Shown: positions 1-5,153 of the stretch, one piece after another
How positions within the stretch are numbered: position 1 is the stretch's first letter
Layout of the letters: the number at the start of each line of letters is the position of its first letter
Origin: Planctomycetia bacterium
GTDB taxonomy: Bacteria > Planctomycetota > Phycisphaerae > Phycisphaerales > SM1A02
Length of the DNA: 11,017 nt
Assembly: GCA_005799475.1 (NCBI GenBank)
Contig: SYGQ01000221.1
Span: 1-11,017, forward strand
Direction of reading: 5' to 3'
The notes under the pieces: generated by a model
The model's input: the letters and a program-made list of their open reading frames with translations, nothing else
The model's database searches: none
What the model was told of the DNA's origin: nothing
Made by a program: the position numbers and the translations under genes

Positions 1-536
1 CCGGGGCTGACTACGAACGACTGTCCCGCATCGGTCCGGAGGGAGGTCGTAGGGATCGCCCGGTAGGCAACCTCGCCCGGCGGCACCCACTCGAGCGAGA
101 GCGCAAACTTCCCCGCGTCTTCGTAGAACTCGATTCGGATTGGATGAAGTCCCACCGCGAGTTCGATCCCGCCTTCGTCCACGAAGCCAGGCTTCTCCTC
201 GGTGTCGAGGACTTGCGTGCCGTCGATGAAGAGCCGCGCCCCGTCGTCGCCAACGAGCCGCAGGTTGTGCCCACCATCGTGGTCGACCACAAGCCATCCA
301 CGCAGAACTCCGGCGAAGTGATCGTGGTGCTCGCCATCGGGGCCCGCCAATGGATCACGAATCGACGAGACGCTCGACACAATGCGCGAGAGGTTCGGGG
401 TTTGCCCTTCAATCACGGTGGGCCAGGTCGGCAGTGGTCCATCTAGTTGCCAGAGGTCGAGCGTCAGCCCCGCTTCCGTCGTCGCCGGCGCAGCCTGCGC
501 GAAGCCGAGCGCGACGACCATGGCGGCGGCGATCAT
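1..536 (-). CDS. Secreted PA14-domain protein (partial, C-terminus outside window)
   Basis: Open on the minus strand from ATG at 536 to the left edge with no stop, giving 178 codons. Residues 1-16 (MIAAAMVVALGFAQAA) form a short signal peptide. Residues about 24-165 resemble a PA14 beta-sandwich: LRLVGDDGARLFIDGTQVLD (residues 92-111) is the hallmark 'DDG-x-L-x-[IV]-DG' segment, followed by GLHPIRIEFYEDAG and a LSLEW strand. PA14 domains usually bind carbohydrate and sit on secreted or surface proteins. The ATG overlaps the stop of the upstream lipoprotein gene (ATGA), so the two are probably translationally coupled. In planctomycetes and Bacteroidota, PA14 often precedes a sugar-dehydrogenase-like propeller or a haem-binding region; whether that holds here cannot be seen. 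The PA14 call is fairly firm, the overall role is unknown. Confidence 0.82.
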   Translation of the reverse strand, partial: MIAAAMVVALGFAQAAPATTEAGLTLDLWQLDGPLPTWPTVIEGQTPNLSRIVSSVSSIRDPLAGPDGEHHDHFAGVLRGWLVVDHDGGHNLRLVGDDGARLFIDGTQVLDTEEKPGFVDEGGIELAVGLHPIRIEFYEDAGKFALSLEWVPPGEVAYRAIPTTSLRTDAGQSFVVSP

Positions 537-1417
537 GGCGCGTCGATGCTCCCCGGAAACGACATCGATCCAGCGATCTCGCCGTGAAGGCGGACGCCGG
601 TGCGCGGTGGATCCGCGAATGCGCTGTCGATGCCACCGTCTGCACGCGGCGAGAGTCGCTGGACGAGCCGCGTGGCGGCGCCGGCTGCTGGCACCAAGTC
701 GAAGCGAAGCGCCACCGATCCATCCGCCAGGAGCGAGTAGCCGCGCCAGCGGACGGGGCAGGGGAGCCCGGTTGGAGTCGTCCAGGCGACGGTCTCGCGC
801 AGGAGTCTCATGTTCCGGATCAGCTTGGGATGCGCCGCCGAAGTCACTCGCATCTGGAGCGCGCTCTGAGTGCGCGGCAGGCGCTTCAGGTTCCACTGCC
901 AGTCGGTGTCGCTGGTGATGTGACACGCGCTCTCGAACCATGAGCATGTGGATCCATCGTCGCCGCTCGTCATGTCGAAGCGGGCGGCCGTCCTCCCGGT
1001 TTCCTCGAACCAGAGCCATGCATCACTGGTCCCCGCAAGGCCAAGCGTGGTCTCGAACACGGGCTGATCGTCGTCGAGTCTGATGGTCTCGGCAAGCAGC
1101 ATGTCGTCATGACGGTCGAGGAGTACGGCGTCGCGGTCAGCCAATCTCGGGCGGCTCGTCTGCTGCGAAAAGTCGTGGACCTTCCCGCGCTGATCCAATC
1201 CTCCACGCCAGACCATGACAAGATCACAGGTTCGCGGGTCGAAAACCGCGCAGACACGACGGCTCTCAATCAGCACCATCGCCGGGCGATCCTCAAACGC
1301 GGTTCGCGTGACCCGTAGGGATGGCTCAGGTGGAGCACGACACCCGGCAGCGGCGACGATCCCCGCCGCCAATGCCGCCATGCGCGTCGCCAAGGCTGCG
1401 ATCCTCAGAATCCGCAC
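533..1417 (-). CDS. Lipoprotein with a 'YD...WxGG'-type domain, partner of the PA14 protein
   Basis: A 294-residue protein starting at GTG 1417. Residues 1-26 are a lipoprotein signal: Arg at 2 and 5, a hydrophobic stretch, then AAGC with Cys26 as the lipidation site. The internal Met13 would leave too short a signal, so GTG is preferred. Residues 35-85 read as LR-x5-FEDRPAM, then a Cys-containing VFDPRTC and VWRGGLDQRG. I recall this pattern (LR...kPRM...YD...WkGG...G) from the N-terminal domain of large secreted PA14/haem-binding proteins of planctomycetes and Bacteroidota. Here it stands alone as a lipoprotein, with PA14 on the next gene. The rest alternates beta-like strands with acidic loops. 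No catalytic motif or CxxCH haem site is visible. A TAnnnT box lies 6 bases upstream of the GTG and no Shine-Dalgarno site is seen. The lipoprotein call is good; the family link is from memory. Confidence 0.78.
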   Translation of the reverse strand: MRILRIAALATRMAALAAGIVAAAGCRAPPEPSLRVTRTAFEDRPAMVLIESRRVCAVFDPRTCDLVMVWRGGLDQRGKVHDFSQQTSRPRLADRDAVLLDRHDDMLLAETIRLDDDQPVFETTLGLAGTSDAWLWFEETGRTAARFDMTSGDDGSTCSWFESACHITSDTDWQWNLKRLPRTQSALQMRVTSAAHPKLIRNMRLLRETVAWTTPTGLPCPVRWRGYSLLADGSVALRFDLVPAAGAATRLVQRLSPRADGGIDSAFADPPRTGVRLHGEIAGSMSFPGSIDAP

Positions 1418-1423
1418 ATCGTG

Positions 1424-1429
1424 AGGCTA
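1424..1429 (-). promoter_or_regulatory. Candidate -10 box of the lipoprotein gene
   Basis: TAGCCT on the minus strand, 6 bases before the GTG at 1417. It is a weak match to TATAAT, but it has the same spacing as the boxes before gatB and the 4Fe-4S/TPR gene. No -35 element is convincing, because that region falls in the tRNA terminator hairpin. Confidence 0.35.
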
Positions 1430-1436
1430 TCCAACC

Positions 1437-1469
1437 AAAACAGCAGCCGCCCCGGATTGGGGCGGCTGC
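1437..1469 (-). terminator. Intrinsic terminator of tRNA-Cys
   Basis: A perfect 11-bp inverted repeat (GCAGCCGCCCC at 1443-1453 and its complement at 1459-1469) with a 5-base loop. On the minus strand it is followed by TTTT at 1440-1437. It starts 4 bases beyond the 3' end of the tRNA and ends just before the promoter-start region of the lipoprotein gene, so it should separate the two transcripts. Confidence 0.85.
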
Positions 1470-1472
1470 GAG

Positions 1473-1546
1473 AGGCCGAGGTGGGATTTGAACCCACGAA
1501 TAACGGATTTGCAATCCGTCCCCTTGGGCCACTTGGGTACTCGGCC
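1473..1546 (-). tRNA. tRNA-Cys (anticodon GCA)
   Basis: Folds as a complete 74-nt cloverleaf on the minus strand. The 7-bp acceptor stem is GGCCGAG with CTCGGCC. The D arm has a CCC/GGG stem and GG in its loop. The anticodon stem ACGGA/TCCGT encloses loop TTGCAAA, with GCA at 1512-1510. The variable loop has 5 bases, and the T arm is GTGGG-TTCAAAT-CCCAC. The discriminator base is U, as expected for cysteine tRNAs. CCA is not encoded and must be added after transcription. A strong hairpin terminator follows directly. Confidence 0.97.
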
Positions 1547-1553
1547 AAGGAGG

Positions 1554-1585
1554 CGTATGGTGGCGTGAACTCGGCGGTGCGTCAA
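1554..1585 (-). promoter_or_regulatory. Possible tRNA-Cys promoter
   Basis: On the minus strand, TTGACG (1585-1580) resembles a -35 box and CATACG (1559-1554) a weak -10 box. The -10 ends 7 bases before the first tRNA base, a sensible distance for transcription starting at the tRNA. The spacer is 20 bases, longer than the usual 17, so the call is tentative. Confidence 0.3.
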
Positions 1586-1621
1586 ACGCCAGTTTCTGTT
1601 TTCTCGTCGTGGTCCCCGCAC

Positions 1622-1627
1622 TAGACT
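1622..1627 (+). promoter_or_regulatory. Candidate -10 box of clpS
   Basis: TAGACT, 32 bases before the clpS ATG, giving a leader of about 25 bases. This is the only transcription unit here with a leader long enough to hold a Shine-Dalgarno site. Confidence 0.4.
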
Positions 1628-1648
1628 TCCCCAGCGCACCCCGCGCAC

Positions 1649-1652
1649 GGAG
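1649..1652 (+). promoter_or_regulatory. Shine-Dalgarno site of clpS
   Basis: GGAG, 7 bases before the ATG at 1660. It fixes this start over the longer frame, which is open back to 1609 but has no ribosome site and an unlikely N-terminal sequence. Confidence 0.55.
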
Positions 1653-1659
1653 TCACACC

Positions 1660-1950
1660 ATGAGCAACGCCACACAGACTGCACCCGTCACCACGCCTGC
1701 TCCGTTGCAGGCGGGTCCACTCGGACCATGGTCCGTGATCGTCCACAACGACACCGTGAACACATTCGACTTCGTGATCCGCTGTCTGCGCGAGGTCGCG
1801 CGGCTCGAGCTCCCGCAGGCCACAGCCAAGACGCAGGAGATCCACGACGAAGGTGCGTCGCCCGTGGTGTGCACGCACCTTGAGCACGCGGAACTCATCC
1901 GCGATCGACTTCGCACGCGCGGCCTGACGGCAACCGTCGAGCGCGCGTGA
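1660..1950 (+). CDS. clpS: ATP-dependent Clp protease adaptor ClpS
   Basis: A 96-residue protein. ClpS binds the N-domain of ClpA or ClpC and delivers proteins bearing N-degrons (Phe, Leu, Trp, Tyr) to ClpP in the cytosol. The core fits the family: WSVIVHNDTVNTFDFVI (residues 24-40), a helix with CLREV, then TQEIHDEG (58-65), VVCTHLEHAE and a C-terminal strand. Asn30, Asp31 and His62 match the residues that hold the substrate alpha-amino group. The usual second Asp of 'NDD' is Thr32, and the Met of 'TPMEF' is Phe36, so the pocket may prefer different side chains. Residues 1-22 are a Pro/Thr/Ala-rich flexible tail, as in other ClpS proteins. It has its own Shine-Dalgarno site and overlaps the next gene by 4 bases (GTGA). 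No clp ATPase gene is in the window. Confidence 0.93.
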   Translation: MSNATQTAPVTTPAPLQAGPLGPWSVIVHNDTVNTFDFVIRCLREVARLELPQATAKTQEIHDEGASPVVCTHLEHAELIRDRLRTRGLTATVERA

Positions 1951-2858
1951 GCCTTCGCGCCGCCCAGATCATCGCGAGCGCTGCCGCATTTTCGGGCGCC
2001 CCCATCGTGATCGCGCAGGACGCGGGTGAGATCGCCGCGTCGGGCAAGTTCGCGGCACCGCTCATTCCCGAGGGCGGCCACCTCGTCCGTGCGAAGGGAC
2101 ACATTGGATTCGATGCATCGCGCGGGCTCTGGACCTTCGAGTTCGACGACCGAGTTGCGGGCGCGGCCCATCGATCGATCGCACTCCTTCCCGCGCCCGC
2201 GCTCACGGACATGGTTGGAGAGTCACCCGCGGGGCGCTCGTTCGAACTCAGCTCGGTTGTCCTCGCGTTCGAGGGGACGAACTACTTGCTCCCGAGCTTC
2301 GCCACGCCACTGCGCCGCGAGCAGGAACGGCCTGAGCACGCATTGCCACCCGCGCCCGGGTCGGCGCCCGCGCTCAAAGGCCCGTCAGCCGCGCCTGCAC
2401 CGACCGACTCGGGGATGCCTCCGGCGCGCGTCGACCCCGAGCACTTCGCTGCGGAGTTGGAGCGAAGGCTCGACTCGCGCATCGAGAGCGTTCCAGAGAG
2501 TCCAGTCCCTGCGATGCCGATGATCGATACCGCGCCCACACCGGCCACGATGGCCGCAAACGCTGATGAGCCAATCGCCGCCATCTCCGGACGCCTCCAT
2601 CGCCGCCGGGGCACACTCACGCGAGATCCCATCACGGGAACATGGCGATTCATCCTCGCAGCGGGTCGTCGCGACGAGGGCGACACGGCGCTCGAGGTGC
2701 TTCCCTGCGCGCAGTTGGCCGCGCTGATCTCGCAGGCCAGAACAACGCAGAATGTTGCGCTCCTCATCACCGGTGATGTCGAGCACTACGAGGGGCGCGG
2801 CTACCTGCGCCCCACGAGATTTGAACGCCTCAAGGCGGGCAAGGGCATCGGACCCTGA
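1947..2858 (+). CDS. Exported protein of unknown function with two copies of one domain
   Basis: A 303-residue protein starting at GTG 1947, inside the clpS stop (GTGA), so it is probably coupled to clpS. Residues 1-24 look like a signal peptide (Arg4, hydrophobic stretch, cleavage near IAQ-DAG). Two related segments follow. Copy 1 (about 41-124) has GHLVRAKGHIGFD, GLWTFEF, LLPAPAL and FEGTNYLLPS. Copy 2 (about 211-296) has GRLHRRRGTLTRD, GTWRFIL, VLPCAQL and YEGRGYLRPT. The shared pattern is GxLxRxxGx[IL]xxD, GxWxF, LPxxxL, [FY]EGxxYLxP[ST]. Between them lies a Pro/Ala-rich linker (about 125-205) containing a short charged helix (PEHFAAELERRLDSRIES). The fold is probably a small beta-barrel, but I do not recognise a named family and no catalytic residues stand out. 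Similar GxWxF...YLLP segments are, from memory, common in planctomycete proteins. Confidence 0.82.
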   Translation: MSLRAAQIIASAAAFSGAPIVIAQDAGEIAASGKFAAPLIPEGGHLVRAKGHIGFDASRGLWTFEFDDRVAGAAHRSIALLPAPALTDMVGESPAGRSFELSSVVLAFEGTNYLLPSFATPLRREQERPEHALPPAPGSAPALKGPSAAPAPTDSGMPPARVDPEHFAAELERRLDSRIESVPESPVPAMPMIDTAPTPATMAANADEPIAAISGRLHRRRGTLTRDPITGTWRFILAAGRRDEGDTALEVLPCAQLAALISQARTTQNVALLITGDVEHYEGRGYLRPTRFERLKAGKGIGP

Positions 2859-2882
2859 AGGCGAGTCGCGGCACCTTCGTGC

Positions 2883-2888
2883 TATCCT
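2883..2888 (+). promoter_or_regulatory. Candidate -10 box of the cytosolic cyclophilin gene
   Basis: TATCCT, 10 bases before the ATG at 2899, separated from it by a pyrimidine-rich stretch without any Shine-Dalgarno sequence. Transcription would start 0-4 bases before the ATG. No -35 box is convincing. Confidence 0.5.
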
Positions 2889-2898
2889 CTTTCCCCCC

Positions 2899-3384
2899 AT
2901 GGCCAAGAAAGAAACCGCGAAGTATCCCACCGCACGCATCGAGACCACACTCGGACCGATCGAGGTCGAGCTTTGGAATGATGTCGCCCCCAAGCACGCC
3001 GAGAACTTCCTGAAGCTCGCACGCAAGGGGTTCTACGACGGTCTCACCTTCCACCGCATCATCAAGGACTTTGTGATTCAAGGTGGTTGCCCCGATGGCA
3101 CAGGCACCGGCGGCCCAGGTTGGCAGGTCAAGGCGGAATTCAATGATCGGCTCCACGAGCCCGGCGTGCTCTCGATGGCTCGTTCGGCGCATCCAGACAG
3201 CGCGGGCAGTCAGTTCTTTGTCTGCCTAACCCGCGAGAACTGCAAGCACCTCGACGGTCAGTACACCGGATTCGGCCGTGTCACCTCTGGCATGGATGCT
3301 GTGAAGAAGATCGCCGCACTCGACTGCGATCGCAACGGCATGCCGAAGACGCCGCCAAAGATGACCAAGGTGACTGCCTCTTGA
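2899..3384 (+). CDS. Cytosolic cyclophilin-type peptidyl-prolyl cis-trans isomerase
   Basis: A 161-residue protein, normal length for a bacterial single-domain cyclophilin, with no signal peptide. It should speed cis-trans isomerisation of X-Pro bonds in the cytosol. The family signature is clear: ETTLGPIEVELW near the N-terminus, FYDGLTFHRIIKDFVIQGG (residues 45-63) with Arg53, Phe58 and Gln61 matching CypA Arg55, Phe60 and Gln63, then GVLSMAR, HPDSAGSQFFVCL and HLDGQYTGFGRV. The position of CypA Trp121, which confers cyclosporin sensitivity, is His117 here, so poor cyclosporin binding is expected. ATG 2899 is preferred over earlier in-frame starts that lie inside the preceding gene, because the protein then begins just before the first conserved strand. 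Its last codons contain the Shine-Dalgarno site of the next gene, which it overlaps (TTGA). Confidence 0.93.
   Translation: MAKKETAKYPTARIETTLGPIEVELWNDVAPKHAENFLKLARKGFYDGLTFHRIIKDFVIQGGCPDGTGTGGPGWQVKAEFNDRLHEPGVLSMARSAHPDSAGSQFFVCLTRENCKHLDGQYTGFGRVTSGMDAVKKIAALDCDRNGMPKTPPKMTKVTAS
3368..3373 (+). promoter_or_regulatory. Shine-Dalgarno site deciding the TTG start of the MazG-like gene
   Basis: AGGTGA, 7 bases before TTG 3381. This is the best ribosome site near the gene and supports the TTG start inside the preceding stop over the internal ATG at 3432. Confidence 0.6.
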
Positions 3385-3755
3385 CCGACGGCGCGGTCGG
3401 CGCGTGTCGGTTCGAGCAAGTTCGAAGTGCGATGCTCGCGTTCCGTGATGCGCGTGAGTGGAAGCCATTCCACGACCCCAAGAACCTCGCCGAGGGGCTC
3501 ACGCTCGAGGCGGCGGAGTTGCTTGAGGTGTTTCAATGGAAGACCACCGAGGAATCGCGCGCGCTCACCGAAGATCCCGCCACCCGCGCGAAGGTCGAAG
3601 AGGAGATCGCCGATTGCTTTCTGTACTGCGTGATGGTGGCTGACGCATTCGGACTCGACCTCATCGCGGCTGCACAGAAAAAGCTCGCCGCCAATGAAAC
3701 GAAGTATCCCCGCGACAAGTCGCGCGGCCGCCGCGAAAAGTACGACGCGCTCTAG
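3381..3755 (+). CDS. MazG-like nucleotide pyrophosphohydrolase (dCTPase/RS21-C6 type)
   Basis: A 124-residue all-alpha NTP pyrophosphohydrolase that should cleave a (d)NTP to NMP and pyrophosphate, cleaning the nucleotide pool. Residues 20-54 (FRDAREW, FHDPKNLAEGL, EAAELLEVFQWK) match the RS21-C6/MazG-like family. The metal-binding motif is ExxE at Glu43 and Glu46, then ExxD at Glu75 and Asp78. The C-terminal NETKYPRDKSRGRREKY (residues 105-121) is the usual 'N-x-x-KYP...KY' end of the family. The start is TTG 3381, overlapping the cyclophilin stop (TTGA), with AGGTGA 7 bases upstream; starting at Met18 would remove the first part of helix 1. The gene converges on the minus-strand genes after 20 bases, with no terminator hairpin seen. 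The preferred substrate (dCTP or a modified nucleotide) cannot be told from sequence. Confidence 0.9.
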   Translation: MTDGAVGACRFEQVRSAMLAFRDAREWKPFHDPKNLAEGLTLEAAELLEVFQWKTTEESRALTEDPATRAKVEEEIADCFLYCVMVADAFGLDLIAAAQKKLAANETKYPRDKSRGRREKYDAL

Positions 3756-3775
3756 CACGACCCCGTCAGCCGAAG

Positions 3776-3946
3776 TCAGAAGTCGAAGTTCGAGAAGTTG
3801 CTGGAGGGCCCGTGTCGCGAGGCGCGATCGACGAACCACTCCTCGGTGCCGTCTGCGTCCTGCGAGGGTTCGAGTGCTTCAACGACCCGTCGGCGCCGAC
3901 TTTCCAGCGGGAGCGCTTGCTGCCACGCGCGATTGCCGCCGGTCAA
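3776..3946 (-). CDS. Possible 56-residue small ORF, or frameshifted C-terminus of the exported cyclophilin
   Basis: On the minus strand an open frame from TTG 3946 to TGA 3776 encodes 56 residues ending in GTEEWFVDRASRHGPSSN and then FSNFDF. Its first 68 bases overlap the end of the exported cyclophilin gene in another frame. Third codon positions are strongly G/C in this frame. In the last 25 codons of the cyclophilin frame they are mixed, suggesting that real coding passes from one frame to the other near 3950. Either this is a small separate protein started at TTG with a poor ribosome site, or an indel moved a C-terminal tail of the cyclophilin out of frame. The acidic, Trp/Phe-rich ending looks like genuine protein, but I recognise no family. 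Confidence 0.4.
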   Translation of the reverse strand: MTGGNRAWQQALPLESRRRRVVEALEPSQDADGTEEWFVDRASRHGPSSNFSNFDF

Positions 3947-5081
3947 TACCGGGCATTCTCGACGGCGCCTCGACGAGTCGGATGGTGAGGATCTTCGGGA
4001 TTGCCTCGGGGCGGCCCGACGACACATCAGCAATCGGTGTTGCCGCAATGGAGTCGATCGTTCGATTCCCATCGACCGCGTATCCGAACGCGCAGTACTG
4101 GCCATCGAGCCGCGCACAGCCTTCGCGCCCGAGTGCGATGAAGAATTGCGAACCCGCCGAATGCGGTTCGTCCGCTCGCGCCATGGAAATCACGCCATAG
4201 TCGTGCGGAAGTCTGCTGGGCTCGAGGGCGAGCGCATAGCCGGGTCCGCCATTGCCCGTCTGTGTCGGGTCGCCACCCTGAATGACGAACGGTCGCCCCT
4301 CGCGATCGACCGGCACCACGCGGTGGAATCCTCCCGCGTCGAAAAACCCCTCGCGGGCGAGCGTGCGAAAGTTCCACACTGTCGACGGCGCCTCATCGGG
4401 GGAGAAGGCGATGCGGACCTCGCCGTGGTCAGTGCGAATGATCGCGTCCATCTCGGTGTAGGTGCGAAAGCCAGAGGAGATTGGCGGATCGCCCTCGATC
4501 CACGCGGCTCGGAGCGACTGCACCGTCTCGTCCGCGGGATCGAGCGGGTCGGTGCCCCAGCCGACAACCTTGGTGTAGGAGTCGCCGCCGGTTGGTCGCG
4601 TCGCCCGCATCGTGCGCACCGGTGGCGGTTCACGAAGCGGCTGCACGACGAGCGGCGCGCCGATCGGGGTTTCGTCCTGCGCAAGTTGCACCCACGCCGC
4701 CTGTGCGAGTGAGGCGATCGCGGGAAGCGCCGCGCGAAGGTCGACACGCCCCGGTTCGATGCGCGCGAGCGAGAGCACCTCGCCCTGCGCGTCGAGTAGC
4801 AGAAGCGTGTGCGACTCGCTGTTCGGCGCGCCGCGCACGACGACCTCAATCGGTGCCGTCGGGCCCGTGTACAGGCGCGCCGCACGCATCGTGGCCGGAG
4901 GCGTCGCACGATCACGCTCTTGCTGGTCGACCGAATTCCGGTAACGACGCAACCGCTCCTGCACCGCAGCGTCGCTCGCATCTGGCCGCGCGCGTGCGGA
5001 CTGATCCTGTGCGCTCACTGGCATGGCGATGGCGCAGCCGGCGACGATCGTGAGCAGTGCGGCATGGGCGTTGCGGCTCAT
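3879..5081 (-). CDS. Exported cyclophilin-type PPIase with a large N-terminal extension
   Basis: A 400-residue protein from ATG 5081. Residues 1-24 form a signal peptide ending PVSA-Q; VAGC at 13-16 could instead be a lipobox, though the hydrophobic part before it is short. Residues about 35-60 are a charged helix. Residues about 65-200 form a region I cannot assign, beta-rich in look, ending in a conserved-looking KVVGWGTDPLDPADETVQSL (171-190). The cyclophilin domain is 210-372: TDHGEVRIAF, NFRTLAREGFFDAGGFHRVV, FVIQGG, GVISMARADEPHSAGSQFF, and LDGQYCAFG. Arg254, Phe265 and Gln268 match the catalytic Arg/Phe/Gln; the loop between FHRVV and FVIQGG is longer than usual. The CypA Trp121 position is Arg324. 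It probably acts in the periplasm. The ORF is open further upstream to 5396, but that would cross gatB. The 3' end may be frameshifted after about residue 376. Confidence 0.88.
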   Translation of the reverse strand: MSRNAHAALLTIVAGCAIAMPVSAQDQSARARPDASDAAVQERLRRYRNSVDQQERDRATPPATMRAARLYTGPTAPIEVVVRGAPNSESHTLLLLDAQGEVLSLARIEPGRVDLRAALPAIASLAQAAWVQLAQDETPIGAPLVVQPLREPPPVRTMRATRPTGGDSYTKVVGWGTDPLDPADETVQSLRAAWIEGDPPISSGFRTYTEMDAIIRTDHGEVRIAFSPDEAPSTVWNFRTLAREGFFDAGGFHRVVPVDREGRPFVIQGGDPTQTGNGGPGYALALEPSRLPHDYGVISMARADEPHSAGSQFFIALGREGCARLDGQYCAFGYAVDGNRTIDSIAATPIADVSSGRPEAIPKILTIRLVEAPSRMPGIDRRQSRVAASAPAGKSAPTGR

Positions 5082-5094
5082 GGATGCGCTCGTC

Positions 5095-5100
5095 ACGCTA
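5095..5100 (-). promoter_or_regulatory. Candidate -10 box of the exported cyclophilin gene
   Basis: TAGCGT on the minus strand, 13 bases before the ATG at 5081, giving a leader of only a few bases. The match to consensus is weak. It shares a 72-base divergent region with gatB. Confidence 0.3.
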
Positions 5101-5141
5101 TCACAGGGAGATCGTCCCGCGATGCGTGGCGCCGTCATCCG

Positions 5142-5147
5142 TATGAT
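5142..5147 (+). promoter_or_regulatory. Candidate -10 box of the gatB operon, predicted leaderless
   Basis: TATGAT (5 of 6 to consensus), 6 bases before the ATG at 5154. Transcription would begin at or next to the A of the start codon. No Shine-Dalgarno site exists in between and no clear -35 box is seen. Confidence 0.6.
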
Positions 5148-5153
5148 TCGACC

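Noticed and set aside
11..412. Minus-strand 133-residue Ser/Arg/Thr-rich frame
   Set aside because: It is a shadow of the PA14 gene, which lies in another minus-strand frame, has a signal peptide and PA14 motifs, and runs off the window edge.
1427..1684. Short ORFs on both strands across the tRNA-Cys gene
   Set aside because: They read through a complete tRNA cloverleaf and its terminator; typical spurious frames.
3798..4712. Plus-strand 304-residue frame opposite the exported cyclophilin
   Set aside because: Arg-rich composition without motifs, opposite a clear cyclophilin; long antisense frames are expected at this GC content.
4809..5153. Upstream extension of the gatB frame
   Set aside because: It would overlap the divergent cyclophilin gene, adds about 115 residues absent from GatB, and ignores the TATGAT box next to ATG 5154.
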